From Catenovulum sp. 2E275 (lineage in GTDB: Bacteria > Pseudomonadota > Gammaproteobacteria > Enterobacterales > Alteromonadaceae): 56,130 nt of DNA. Position 1 is the stretch's first letter; every line of letters starts with the position of its first letter. Where the stretch lies: assembly GCF_025515275.1 (NCBI RefSeq), contig NZ_JAOPFU010000028.1, positions 1 to 56,130 of the forward strand. The letters run 5' to 3'. The notes below the pieces were generated by a model. That model made no database searches and was not told the DNA's origin. It saw nothing but the letters and a program-made list of their open reading frames with translations. Positions 38,547 to 49,000 of the stretch are shown in pieces. A program made the position numbers and the translations under genes.

Positions 38547-38633
38547 TGTGATATTACGCTTTTAAAAATCGATAGTTTAGCGAATGAGCAACTAATACCT
38601 TTTCCATTTAATTTTGATGAGTTCAAATTTTTA

Positions 38634-38663
38634 CTGTAGATCGGCGTAAACGCCGATCTACAG
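38634..38663. repeat. REP-like palindrome
   Basis: CTGTAGATCGGCG / CGCCGATCTACAG, a 13-bp perfect stem with a 4-nt loop, GC-rich in AT-rich sequence, upstream of the GH51 gene. It resembles dispersed REP elements but only one copy is in the window. Confidence 0.5.
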
Positions 38664-38718
38664 GTGCACTCAGACGTTCAAAACTTTATGGAAATGGCAA
38701 CTAAACAAAGGTATACCA

Positions 38719-40311
38719 ATGAAAAAACTAGCACTGGCTGCAGCACTTAGCGGCTTATCTTTTATACAGGCTTGCAGCGCAGCACCCAACAAAACAATCA
38801 CAGTGAATATAGATGCCTCTAAACCCGGCGCAATGATTCATAAAGAAGTATATGGTCAATTTATGGAACATTTAGGCCGCGGTGTTTACGAGGGGGTTTG
38901 GGTAGGTGAAGATTCGCCGATTCCAAATACACGTGGCATTAGAAACGATGTAGTCGCAGCACTTAAACATATTCAAGTGCCCGTTGTACGCTGGCCGGGA
39001 GGCTGCTTTGCTGACGAATATCACTGGCGCAATGGCATAGGTGAAACCCGCCAGCCGTCACTCAATGTAAGCTGGGGACAAATTGAACCTAATACCTTTG
39101 GTACACATGAGTTTATGGATTTTATTGAACAAATTGGTGCCAAACCTTTTGTATCCGTTAATGTTGGCTCAGGCACAGTACAAGAAGCACGCGAATGGGT
39201 GCAATATATGACAACGGATGCAGATTCCCCGATAGGTTCTGAACGGGCAAAAAATGGTAGAACAGAACCTTGGCAACTAGATTATGTTGGCATAGGTAAC
39301 GAAAACTGGGGCTGCGGCGGTAATATGTACGCCGAAGAATACGCTAATCAGTATCGTAAATATCAAGGTTATGTGCGTTCATCTGCACCACGTGGTAATC
39401 GACCACAGCTAATCGCCACAGGTGCAGATACAGATGATTATGAATGGACAGAAACCGTGATGAAAAAAGCCATGATGTGGCGACCCGGTAAAACATCCCC
39501 TTTACTTTATAATACAGACCGACCACTGATGGATGGTTTATCTTTGCATTTTTACACTTTGCCAACCAACGATTGGGGCAAAAAAGGTCAGGCAACTGGA
39601 TTTAATGAAGATTTATGGATCTCAACCATGCAACGTGCATTGTTAATAGATGAATTAATCCGTAAACATGGTGCAATCATGGATAAATACGATCCACAGC
39701 AAAAAGTGGCAATGGTAGTAGATGAATGGGGTACTTGGTACGACTACGCACCAGATAGTCCGGGCGGTTTATGGCAACAAAATACCCTGCGTGATGCAAT
39801 GGTGGCCGCAGTGACTCTGAATATTTTTCATCAGCATGCAAAGCGGGTAAGAATGGCGAATATTGCGCAAATGATCAATGTATTACAAGCGATGATATTA
39901 ACCGACCAAGATAAAATTTTGTTAACCCCGACTTACCATGTATTTGATATGTACAAAGTACATCAGGACGCCAAAGCTCTGCCGTTAACCATATCGGCGA
40001 ATCAATACCAACATAACGGTGTTAGTGTACCGAATGTAAGCGCGACAGCATCGGTTGATAAAAACGGACAAGTGCATATATCTCTGGCTAATTTAAATCC
40101 AGATGAGGCTGTACAATTAAGCTTAAATTTAACTGGCTTCGAGCAAAAGTCGATTAAAGGCCAGTTATTAACCGCAGATAAAATGGACGATTTTAACAGC
40201 TTTGACAACCCTACTAAGGTAAAACTACAAAGCTTCAATCAAGCAAGCTGGCAAAATGGTAAAATCATTATTGAGCTACCCGCTAAATCCATTGTTAGTT
40301 TAGCGCTTTAA
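38719..40311 (+). CDS. GH51 alpha-L-arabinofuranosidase
   Basis: Retaining alpha-L-arabinofuranosidase of 530 residues with a signal peptide (SFIQACSAAP; the AC may be a lipobox). The TIM barrel opens with GQFMEHLGRGVYEGVWVG and VPVVRWPGGCFADEYHW. The acid/base is the Glu in GIGNENWGCGG (about 195) and the nucleophile is the Glu in VVDEWGTWY (about 336). A C-terminal beta-sandwich (about 400-530) completes the usual GH51 architecture. The start follows AAAGG. It would release arabinose from arabinan or arabinogalactan side chains of rhamnogalacturonan I. Confidence 0.94.
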   Translation: MKKLALAAALSGLSFIQACSAAPNKTITVNIDASKPGAMIHKEVYGQFMEHLGRGVYEGVWVGEDSPIPNTRGIRNDVVAALKHIQVPVVRWPGGCFADEYHWRNGIGETRQPSLNVSWGQIEPNTFGTHEFMDFIEQIGAKPFVSVNVGSGTVQEAREWVQYMTTDADSPIGSERAKNGRTEPWQLDYVGIGNENWGCGGNMYAEEYANQYRKYQGYVRSSAPRGNRPQLIATGADTDDYEWTETVMKKAMMWRPGKTSPLLYNTDRPLMDGLSLHFYTLPTNDWGKKGQATGFNEDLWISTMQRALLIDELIRKHGAIMDKYDPQQKVAMVVDEWGTWYDYAPDSPGGLWQQNTLRDAMVAAVTLNIFHQHAKRVRMANIAQMINVLQAMILTDQDKILLTPTYHVFDMYKVHQDAKALPLTISANQYQHNGVSVPNVSATASVDKNGQVHISLANLNPDEAVQLSLNLTGFEQKSIKGQLLTADKMDDFNSFDNPTKVKLQSFNQASWQNGKIIIELPAKSIVSLAL

Positions 40312-40327
40312 AATTATAGATAAACAT

Positions 40328-40358
40328 AACAGACAGTGTATAAATCGCTCTGTCTGTT
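40328..40358. terminator. Bidirectional terminator
   Basis: AACAGACAG / CTGTCTGTT with a 13-nt loop lies between the convergent GH51 and LysE-like genes, followed on the plus strand by AACTTTTAT. Confidence 0.6.
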
Positions 40359-40939
40359 AACTTTTATCACTAACAAGTAGGCGAATGCCCAAACCAACCA
40401 ACAAAAAACCAGTAAATTTATTGATATAGTTTAATATCTTAGGGTTTGCTCTTAATTTATGACTTAAAATGGCAGACGACCAAGCTAAAAAACATCCCCA
40501 AATACTACTAGTAATCACAAAAGTAAGACCTAAAATCATAAAACTGGACAAATGGGACTGGCTGTCGTGACTAATGAATTGAGGTAAAAAAGCCAGAAAA
40601 AACAAAGCGACTTTGGGATTTAATACATTCGTAATTAAACCTTGTTTAAAAGCAGTTGAATAGCCAGTTGCAGAGTTAGAAATCGTATCCGTTAGTTCTG
40701 ATTTGTGTATAAGCATTTTAGCGCCAAGGTAAATTAAATACATAGCTCCAGCCATTTTAACTATAAAAAAAGCAGTGGCCGAAGCCATAATTAATGCCGA
40801 TAACCCCACAGCAGCGATAATAGTATGTACTAACGCACCAGCAGATATGCCCAAAGATGAAGCAATCCCAACACCCCCGACCTTGTGCTAAACTTCTCCC
40901 TAAAATATAAAAACCTAAATAAATTAACCCATCTGCACA
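40357..40939 (-). pseudogene. LysE/RhtB-family exporter, frameshifted and 5' truncated
   Basis: The intact part (from about 40865 down) encodes 165 residues of a LysE/RhtB amino-acid exporter: LGISAGALVHTIIAAVGLSAL, MYLIYLGAKMLI, FKQGLITNVLNPKVALFFLAFLPQF and a C-terminal helix FTGFLLVGLGIRLL. The expected preceding motif, YILGRSLAQGR, is present just upstream but in another frame. The switch is at a run of five C (40874-40878; five G on the coding strand), where one extra base explains it. Further upstream the second frame is stopped by TGA at 40940, so the normal first helix is missing or decayed. It could be a sequencing error at the homopolymer, but the lost start argues for a real pseudogene. 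It abuts the 3' end of the MFS gene. Confidence 0.75.
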
Positions 40940-40976
40940 TCATAATATTAACCAGCCAGCTATTTTCGACTACAAC

Positions 40977-42191
40977 TCAGCTTTTTCCCTTTAAAATTAA
41001 TCCTAAGGTTAAAATAGCAACAAGCAACGGACCAAATGAAACCCATAATACAAAGTTCCAGCCGTATGTGGCTAAAATCCCACCGGATAAAAACGATCCA
41101 ATTGCCATTAATCCAAAAATAATAAAGTCATTAAGGGATTGTACTCGCGTTTTTTCTTCAGGCCTATGGCATTGCAAAACTAAAGCCGAAGCCCCTAAAA
41201 ATCCAAAATTCCAGCCTACCCCTAATAAAATCAGCATCCACCAAAAATGCGTTACATCAGTGCCTTCTAAGCCAATAATGGCTGACACTCCAGTTAATAA
41301 AATACCTGCACCTGCAATCCCAATTGCCCCAAATCGGCTAATTAATTTACCGGTAAAAAAGCTTGGCGCATACATAGCAATCACATGCCATTGAATGCCC
41401 AAATTAGCAGCCTCTTGTGAATGTCCATGAATATGCATTGCCAGCGGCGCGGCGGTCATTAAAAAGTTCATAATGGTGTAAGAAGCTGCACCGCATATAA
41501 CCGCACCGATAAATTTGGGCTGACGAATAATCTCAGTTAATGCTCTGCCTGTGTTATTTTTTACTGTGACCAGCTCGGGTAGCTTTACGCTCCATAAAAT
41601 CACCGCTGCTATAGCGGCAACCACAGCTTGGGTTAAAAACGTGGCAACAAAAGTGTGTCCTGGCCACAAATGCATAGTGTATGTAATTAATTGTGGCCCT
41701 ATCACACCTGCCAATACACCACCAGCCATCACCAATGATAAAGCTTGTGGCTGACGCTTAGCGGAGACACCATCTGTAGCAGCAAAACGAAAGGATAATA
41801 CAACAGCCGCATAAGCGCCGCCTAAAAATGTAGCGGCACAAAATAACCAGAACCAGCCCATAAAAACAGCTAACATAGCAAATAAACCGGTTAAAACACC
41901 GGCACCTGAGCCAACTAAAAAGGCAATCCGGCGGCCAAATAATCTGGCAATTTCACCTGCGGGGAAAACACAAGCAGCCATACCAACCACAAAGATAGAA
42001 ATAGGCAAAGTCGCTAGCATAGCGGATGGTGCAAGATTATTACCAACGATAGCGCCCGCTGCAAAAATCACAACAGAGTTAGCTCCAGCTAAAGCTTGTG
42101 CAATTGCCAGCCGCCAAATATTATTTTGTTGTTCTTGCTCAGTTAATTCGGCAGGTTTATCAAAAGGTAATACGCTGTTTTCAGTGGTCAT
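40977..42191 (-). CDS. MFS transporter, 12 transmembrane segments
   Basis: Inner-membrane major facilitator of 404 residues with about 12 hydrophobic helices. The loop after helix 2 reads GEIARLFGRRIAFLVGSG, the classic MFS motif A region, and the second half repeats it more weakly (LISRFGAIGIAGAG). The start ATG follows GGA. It is divergent from the cupin gene at 42285. In a glycan locus a sugar or sugar-acid importer is plausible. The sequence also resembles drug-efflux and unknown-substrate MFS proteins, so the substrate is open. Confidence 0.85.
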   Translation of the reverse strand: MTTENSVLPFDKPAELTEQEQQNNIWRLAIAQALAGANSVVIFAAGAIVGNNLAPSAMLATLPISIFVVGMAACVFPAGEIARLFGRRIAFLVGSGAGVLTGLFAMLAVFMGWFWLFCAATFLGGAYAAVVLSFRFAATDGVSAKRQPQALSLVMAGGVLAGVIGPQLITYTMHLWPGHTFVATFLTQAVVAAIAAVILWSVKLPELVTVKNNTGRALTEIIRQPKFIGAVICGAASYTIMNFLMTAAPLAMHIHGHSQEAANLGIQWHVIAMYAPSFFTGKLISRFGAIGIAGAGILLTGVSAIIGLEGTDVTHFWWMLILLGVGWNFGFLGASALVLQCHRPEEKTRVQSLNDFIIFGLMAIGSFLSGGILATYGWNFVLWVSFGPLLVAILTLGLILKGKS

Positions 42192-42284
42192 TTGTTATCC
42201 ATACTTTAATTGGCAGGCTGATGAGTTAAAATATCTTTTCATCCATAATAAAAGCAAGCGTTAACTTACACTTAGAGGTTGTTT

Positions 42285-42959
42285 ATGTTGTTAAATGCCG
42301 ACTTTTCAAAAAATGTATCGCTTAAACCAAATCAGTTTGAGTGGAGCAAATCGCCTCAGGCAGGGGTTAATAGAATAATGCTAGACAGAATCGGCAACGA
42401 AAAAGCCCGTGCAACCAGCATTGTAGAATATCAACCAGACTCAAATTTTGCTCAACACCTGCACCCGGGAGGAGAGGAAATTTTAGTATTACACGGTGTC
42501 TTTTCAGATGAAAATGGCGATTATCCGGCTGGCTGGTATCTTAGGAACCCACCCGGTTCAAGCCATCAGCCTTTTAGCCAAACCGGTGCACGGATTTTTG
42601 TAAAACTCAGACAAATGGATAGCTCAGATACGCAAACAGTCAAAATAAATACTCAAGATCCAAGCCTATGGCAAACGACTAACAGTATAAATAGTTGTCT
42701 TTTATATCAATCAGATACAGAAACAGTTAGCTTGTTAAAACTCAAACCAACACAAACAATTAACCTTTTAAACAATCAAAATGCTGAAATACTAGTGGTA
42801 TCCGGTGCACTCCGTACAAAACAGGCAGATTTTCCAAACGGCAGCTGGCTGCGACTTGCCAACCCAAATGCATCACCTATTTGTGCCACAGAGCAAGGTG
42901 CTGTTATTTACTTAAAACTAGGCCAGTTTAAAAACTGTGAGATAGCTGATTATAAATAA
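42285..42959 (+). CDS. Cupin (ChrR-like) double-domain protein
   Basis: Small cytosolic protein of about 224 residues. The ATG at 42285 follows AGAGG by 7 nt, which is better than the upstream TTG. The first half is a clear cupin: FAQHLHPGGEEILVLHGVFSDENGDYPAGWYLRNPPGSSHQP in pieces, with two His and a Glu as metal ligands (about residues 62-69 and 104). The second half repeats the fold (AEILVVSGALRTKQADFPNGSWLRL) with the metal residues lost. This layout is like the anti-sigma factor ChrR cupin domain and related anti-oxidant cupins. Function is unknown. Confidence 0.8.
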   Translation: MLLNADFSKNVSLKPNQFEWSKSPQAGVNRIMLDRIGNEKARATSIVEYQPDSNFAQHLHPGGEEILVLHGVFSDENGDYPAGWYLRNPPGSSHQPFSQTGARIFVKLRQMDSSDTQTVKINTQDPSLWQTTNSINSCLLYQSDTETVSLLKLKPTQTINLLNNQNAEILVVSGALRTKQADFPNGSWLRLANPNASPICATEQGAVIYLKLGQFKNCEIADYK

Positions 42960-43115
42960 CCTATTAAACCTAAGGCCTTTCACAAAACGAATTAGCGCTC
43001 AAAAAATCATCTCCTGTAGCCATAATACGATTTTATAATGTCTATTTTTTTATTCTTATTGTGAATTTGAAACAAAAAATTTACATTATCAAATCAAAAT
43101 AAAACAACAGGGATT

Positions 43116-44291
43116 ATGATGCTCAAACTCACTTTTAAATTAACCATTCTATTTATTTTAATATTGCACAAAAATGCCACCGCTGGCACTTTAGGCGAAG
43201 ATACCTCTAATGCAATTATTACCCGATACCAACCAACAATTGATGCACTTACACATCATGGCTGGGATCACTCAAATAGTGTCATTATGCATGGTATGGA
43301 AAAAATATTTCACAATACAGGTAACCAAACTTATTTTAAATATATTCAAGCTTATGCTGATAGTTATATTCTGGCAGACGGCTCAATAAATGGCTTATTA
43401 AATACGCTAGACGGAATTCATCCAGGCATAATTTGTTTATTTTTGTATAGGCAAACCGGCCAGCAAAAATACCTACAGGCCGCTAAAAATATGCGAGATC
43501 ACCTGCTCTCAGAAAATTCTGCATTTAACAAAACACCCGACGGTGCATATTGGCATAAAAACGTCGATAAATATAAAAATGTCGCATCCGTTGATGGTTT
43601 ATACATGGCCTACCCGTTTTTAATTCGTTACGGTTTATTAGCCCAAGACCAAATAGCAATTAACAAATCAGTAGAGCAAATTTTGCTCGTATCTGAGCGC
43701 TCATTTAATATTAAATATAAGCTACCACTACATGCGTGGAACTACGATAAAGAAAAGCCTTGGGCTCATCCAATCACAGGTACTGCAACTCAATTTTGGG
43801 GACGGGCATCAGCTTGGTACGCAATGGCATTAGTCGACATACTCGAAGTATTGCCACCCTCACACTCTGCTTATCCAAAAATTAAAATATTATTTTCTGA
43901 ATTGGCAGAAGGCATTAGAGCAACGCAAAACCCTAATACGGGTTTCTGGCATCAGGTGCTTGATAAACATACCGATCCAGCTAATTACCCCGAGTCAAGT
44001 GCAACAGGTATGATCGTTTATGCTCTCCAAAAAGGTATCAACTTGGGTTTGTTAGATCATGCTTATACAGTAACAACTTTAAAAGGCTGGCAAGCTCTAA
44101 AAACTGCAATCAGTACAGCAGAAGATGGTCAAATACAAATAAACGGTTTTGCTCCGGGGATGAGTCCACAAAACACCTATCAGGATTATCTAAACAAACG
44201 CCCGGTTAGTGTGCCAACGATAGGTGACAAACAATATGCACATGGTTATATGGCAGTATTGATGGCAGCTTCAGTTATGGAAAAACCGTAA
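43116..44291 (+). CDS. GH105 unsaturated rhamnogalacturonyl hydrolase
   Basis: Exported (alpha/alpha)6-barrel enzyme of 391 residues that removes the unsaturated uronic acid left by lyases such as PL11. A signal peptide (LFILILHKNATAG) is followed by motifs of the YteR/YesR family: LNTLDGIHPG, GAYWHKN, SVDGLYMAYPFL with catalytic Asp at about 160, GRASAWYAMALVDIL and ESSATGMIVYAL. The start follows GGGA. Together with PL11 it gives the standard lyase-hydrolase route for rhamnogalacturonan I. The presence of a signal peptide suggests periplasmic action on imported oligomers. Unsaturated glucuronyl (ulvan-type) activity is an alternative for GH105. Confidence 0.92.
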   Translation: MMLKLTFKLTILFILILHKNATAGTLGEDTSNAIITRYQPTIDALTHHGWDHSNSVIMHGMEKIFHNTGNQTYFKYIQAYADSYILADGSINGLLNTLDGIHPGIICLFLYRQTGQQKYLQAAKNMRDHLLSENSAFNKTPDGAYWHKNVDKYKNVASVDGLYMAYPFLIRYGLLAQDQIAINKSVEQILLVSERSFNIKYKLPLHAWNYDKEKPWAHPITGTATQFWGRASAWYAMALVDILEVLPPSHSAYPKIKILFSELAEGIRATQNPNTGFWHQVLDKHTDPANYPESSATGMIVYALQKGINLGLLDHAYTVTTLKGWQALKTAISTAEDGQIQINGFAPGMSPQNTYQDYLNKRPVSVPTIGDKQYAHGYMAVLMAASVMEKP

Positions 44292-44320
44292 ATTTAAAAC
44301 CACCAGCACTCCAACACAGA

Positions 44321-44356
44321 AGTATATAAATGATAATTATTTGTCATTTATATACT
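44321..44356. terminator. Long hairpin after GH105
   Basis: AGTATATAAATGA / TCATTTATATACT, a 13-bp perfect stem with a 10-nt loop, about 30 bp past the GH105 stop codon. AT-rich stem, no long T tract. Confidence 0.5.
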
Positions 44357-44572
44357 CATGCAATCTCAAAACTTGATTTCAGCCGGTGAAAAAATATAAC
44401 TGCTCCTGCTTATACTATTTCTCACATCCATGCGATCATACATCAAAACCATTTGTCGCAGCATCAAGCATTCTTCCAACAGAGAAAAAGTTAGTTAAAG
44501 TAGTGATTGAGTTTGACTGATATTGCTTTAATATAACAAAGATATAATTTCTTACTAAAAAAATTAACTTTT

Positions 44573-45868
44573 ATGGAACAGATTCAAGTCAACGCACCGT
44601 TTGCAATGCCTGTAATTAAAGTGCCGGATTTTAGCCAAGCTCCGGTTTTTAATATCCTTGATTTTGGTGCCGAACCAAATAATAAACTAAAAAATAATCA
44701 GGCAATTGCCAGTGCAATCGAATTAGCAAATAAAGTACATGGGCGAGTATTGATTCCGCAAGGTGAATGGTTATGTGGCAAAATTCATTTAAAAAGCCAT
44801 ATTAATTTACATCTTGAGCAAGGCGCTATTTTATTATTTTCCGAAGATCCAAACGATTATTTACCGGCAGTAAAAACCACTTGGGAAGGCATGGAGTGTT
44901 ACAACTATTCCCCTTTAATTTATGCGTATGAATGTGAAAACATTGTCATTAGTGGACAAGGTAAACTCAAAGCTAAATTAGATATTTGGCAAATTTGGTA
45001 TGCCAGACCCGAACCTCACATGCAGGCTTTGGCCAAGTTGTATCATCAAATGTCGAAAAACGAGCCTTTAATAGAACGCCAGATGGTATTTGAAGGTGCT
45101 AATTTAAGGCCTCATTTTGTTCAGTTTAATCGCTGCAAACACATTTTAATTGAAGATATTGAAATTGAAGATAGTCCGTTTTGGGTATTGCACCCGTTTT
45201 TGTGTAGCGATGTGGTGATCCGTCGGGTAAAAGTAAAAGCTCACGGACATAACAATGATGGTGTAGACCCAGAAATGACCCAAAATATGCTGATTGAGGA
45301 TTGCATATTTGATCAAGGTGACGATGCCATTGCAATCAAAGCCGGCCGCAATCAGGATGCTTGGCGTTTAAATACCCCAACTAAAAATTTAGTGATGCGA
45401 AATTGTTTAATTAAACGCGCACATCAACTGGTTGCACTTGGCAGCGAACTATCTGGTGGGATTGAAAATGTGTATATTCACGACTGTGAATTTGAAGATG
45501 GCACTCAATATACAGTCGGCACCGGCAATATGGTGCTATTAAAAACCAACGAGCGACGCGGCGGTTTTGTCCGAAATATTTATGTCAGCAACATAAAAGT
45601 GAAAGCGGTAAAAGGTGGCGCTCTGGCAATAGAAACCGATGTGTTATACCAGTGGAAAGATCTAGTCCCAACTTATGAAGTGCGCTTAACTCAAATCGAA
45701 AATATTCAGCTTGAAAATATTCATTTACAACAAGCCGATTTTATCTGCAAAATTGAAGCACAAGCTGATGCACCAGTAAAAAATATTAAATTAAATCAAG
45801 TTAGTGCAGACCATCTTACCATGCCAGCGATCAATAACATTAACGTAATTGGCTTTGAACATAATTAA
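44573..45868 (+). CDS. GH28 polygalacturonase-like enzyme without export signal
   Basis: Near-copy of the GH28 at 9206, 431 residues. It starts directly with VNAPFAMPVIKVPDF, the same point at which the other protein begins after its lipoprotein signal. An in-frame stop lies at 44534 and no start codon lies between, so no signal peptide is encoded; there is also no clear ribosome site. Catalytic elements are kept: NNDGVD (about 227-232), QGDDA (Asp 250-251) and His 284. The Gly before that His is Ala (RAHQLVALGSE), and the RIK position reads LLKTNERRGG. Either a cytosolic enzyme acting on imported oligomers or a duplicate that has lost its export region. Confidence 0.88.
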   Translation: MEQIQVNAPFAMPVIKVPDFSQAPVFNILDFGAEPNNKLKNNQAIASAIELANKVHGRVLIPQGEWLCGKIHLKSHINLHLEQGAILLFSEDPNDYLPAVKTTWEGMECYNYSPLIYAYECENIVISGQGKLKAKLDIWQIWYARPEPHMQALAKLYHQMSKNEPLIERQMVFEGANLRPHFVQFNRCKHILIEDIEIEDSPFWVLHPFLCSDVVIRRVKVKAHGHNNDGVDPEMTQNMLIEDCIFDQGDDAIAIKAGRNQDAWRLNTPTKNLVMRNCLIKRAHQLVALGSELSGGIENVYIHDCEFEDGTQYTVGTGNMVLLKTNERRGGFVRNIYVSNIKVKAVKGGALAIETDVLYQWKDLVPTYEVRLTQIENIQLENIHLQQADFICKIEAQADAPVKNIKLNQVSADHLTMPAINNINVIGFEHN

Positions 45869-45879
45869 CGCCATTTATC

Positions 45880-45905
45880 TAACAGGCTTACATGTAAGCC
45901 TGTTA
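45880..45905 (+). terminator. 26-bp perfect palindrome after GH28
   Basis: Arms TAACAGGCTTACA / TGTAAGCCTGTTA without a loop, 12 bp past the GH28 stop codon. Probably a terminator or cruciform-forming repeat. Confidence 0.65.
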
Positions 45906-46074
45906 ACTCTCAAACAATTGAGATCAAAAAACATAATTCACTCACTAACAATCAAATAACTAACAAAAACCGTCTTTTTATGTTAAATTAATTCACCTAA
46001 TAAAAACAACTACCCAAATATTATTTACTTTTTTAATACATATTCAAATGATTAGGGGAAATAAGGTATAAGTT

Positions 46075-49000
46075 GTGGTGAAACTATTCAATTCGACTTG
46101 GTTCATAAAAAACCGTTTATTACTGGTTTTTTCGGCTATTGCATTAACGGCGTGTAATCAGGCAGACACTAACCGTTCAGATACGCCAGTAATCAGTTTT
46201 AACGAGTCAATTCGCCCTATTTTGAATAAAAACTGTGTGGGCTGTCATGGCGGAGTCACCAAACAAGGCGGCATTTCTTATATCTACCGTAACGAAGCTT
46301 TGGCCCGTGGTAATTCTGGGCGACTGAATATAGTGCCGGGTGATGCTAAAGCATCCGAGTTTATTCAGCGAATAAAGTCTAAAGATTTAACCAGACGAAT
46401 GCCGTATAAGCGCCCGGCCCTGTCAGATAACGAAATTCAATTATTGGAAGATTGGATAAATCAGGGGGCACAGTGGGAAGAACACTGGGCTTTTATTCCA
46501 CCAAAAATAATTACCCCACCACAAACTGATAATCAAAATTGGATTAATAATCCAATTGATCAATTTGTTTTAAATAAAATGACTGAACAAGGATTAACGC
46601 CTAATCCAGTTGCCAGCGATAGCCAATGGTTAAGACGTGCCAGTTTAGATTTAACAGGTTTACCGCCAACCGAGCAGCAAATTAATCAATTTGTTACCAG
46701 TACCGATCCCAATAAATTTGAAGCTACAGTTGACCGCTTATTGAGCACTAAAAATTATGGTGAACGCTGGGCCAGTGTTTGGCTGGATTTAGCCCGTTAT
46801 TCTGATTCTCGTGGTTTTGAACGGGATAAACACCGAGATTCGTGGCCTTATCGTGATTGGTTAATTCGCGCATTTAATCAGAACATGCCTTACGATCAAT
46901 TTGTGATTAAACAACTTGCCGGTGATTTATTACCCGAACCTGAGTTAGATGATGTTGTCGCCACCACTTTTAACCGGTTAACTCCGGCAAATGACGAAGC
47001 CGGGACTGATGATGAGGAATACCGGACTTATGCAGTCATGGACAGAAACGCAACCACTTGGATTGCACTAAATGGCATTACCATGAATTGTGTTCAGTGT
47101 CATGCGCATCCTTATGATCCAATTACTCACACCGAATATTTTAATTCGCTGGCCTTTTTTAATACCTCTGAAGATGCAGACCGACGCGACGACAGCCCAA
47201 ATTTAAAATTTGCCTATGATCAAAATAAACGTCAGGCTTTATTTAATGTCCAGCAAGCGTATGAGCATACCCGCACCAAGTTATTTGCTGAGCTAACCAG
47301 TTGGCAAAATAATAGCCAGTGGCAACCCGTTAATTTAGCTAAAGCGCAAATCAATAAACCGTTAGCGCAGCTGGCAATTGCAGAATATGACTGGCGATCA
47401 CTTAATCCAGAGTTGCAAAACCAGCTCCAGAACTGTTCAAAAAATAACAAAAAACTAGCAAAGAGCTGCAAACAGTTAACGGATAAACACAACAACATTT
47501 TTAATGCTTACCGCTTGGCTAAAACGGCTGAAAAGTCAGCAATACAAGCTGATTTGCCAGATAGTGTAACCCCACTCAATATCACAAACGGTGAATTAGC
47601 CGAGCCTAAATTAGCCATTCCAGCGCTTGGGGTTTATCAGCTTGAAGCCGAGCCAGCTAATGGCAAACAAACTATTTCAGCCATCAAGTTTAATGTAGCT
47701 CCGCTTGACCCAGCCAAAGCGATTCATACCCCGCAAGATGGTTTTACGGTTGAAAAAGTCGACATTAAAATTATTCGCCACAACGGTGAGCAACAGCCGG
47801 TTGCAATTCAACAATTTATTCCGGCTTCGGTTTATGGTTTTAATCAAATGCTGGATTTATATAGCCGCCGAAGCAATCACCAAAAAACCAGCGCCCAAAC
47901 TCACTATGATTCAGGCTGGTATACAGGGTTAAGCGCTCATTTATTGCATACTCAGGTTAGCAGTTATGCCCTATTAACAAAGCCAATTGAACTGAACCGC
48001 GGTGATAAACTGGCGTTTTCGCTGTATCAGTTACAAAAAGATCATAGCCGTGGTGAAAAACCTTATTATTTAAGACAATTACAACTTACTGTCAGTGACT
48101 CAACAGCCCCCCAAAAACCCTTAGCATTATTGGCCCAAGCTAAAGCTCAAAATCTGACCATAAACCAGACAGCAGCAGCGAGTTTGCCTGTGATGCAGGA
48201 ACAAATTGCCCAAGAGCGTCGTTCAACCCGCATTTTTACCCGAGGCAATTTTACAGACAAAGAAGCAAACGACATTTTGCCTTTAACACCGGCCGTTTTT
48301 AGCAGTCAATTAAACCCTAAAACCGAGCGGGCTAACCGGCTTGATTTAGCAAAATGGTTTTTTGATGATGACCAGCCATTAACCTCAAGAGTGGCTGTAA
48401 ACCGAATTTGGGCACAGTTTTTTGGTCAGGGAATAGTGAAAACGCTAGGTGATTTTGGCAGTATTGGAGCGCAGCCAAGCCACCCAGAATTACTTGACTG
48501 GCTGGCGGTTTATTTTCAAAAAGACTTAAATTGGGATATTAAGCAACTTGCCAAAACCATTGTTTTATCATCAACTTATCGCCAAAGTGCAATCGCCACA
48601 GCCGATAAAAAATCGCAAGATCCAAATAATACCTATTTAGCCCGTGGCCCACGCCAGCGGTTAAGTGCTGAGATGATCCGAGATCAGGCTCTATTTGCTG
48701 CGGGATTATTATCAGACAAACAATTTGGTGAATCTGTGATGCCGCCCCAGCCGGATGGTGTTTGGCAAACTGTCTATAATCAACAAAAGTGGGTTGAAGC
48801 AACTGGCGAAAACAGATACCGCCGCGCAATTTATACCTACAATAAACGCACCTCGCCTTATCCAAGTTTTATCACGTTTGACGATACCGGCCATATTATT
48901 AGTGCGCCGCAAAGGTTTACCACCAATACCCCACTACAAGCACTGGTCACTCTAAATGATGTGGTTTACCACGAAGCTGCCCAAGCATTGGCTGACATAT

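Noticed and set aside
40885-41394. Plus-strand open frame of 169 codons
   Set aside because: It lies antisense to the MFS gene, has low-complexity Pro/Lys/Asn composition and no ribosome site. The MFS frame is strongly supported.
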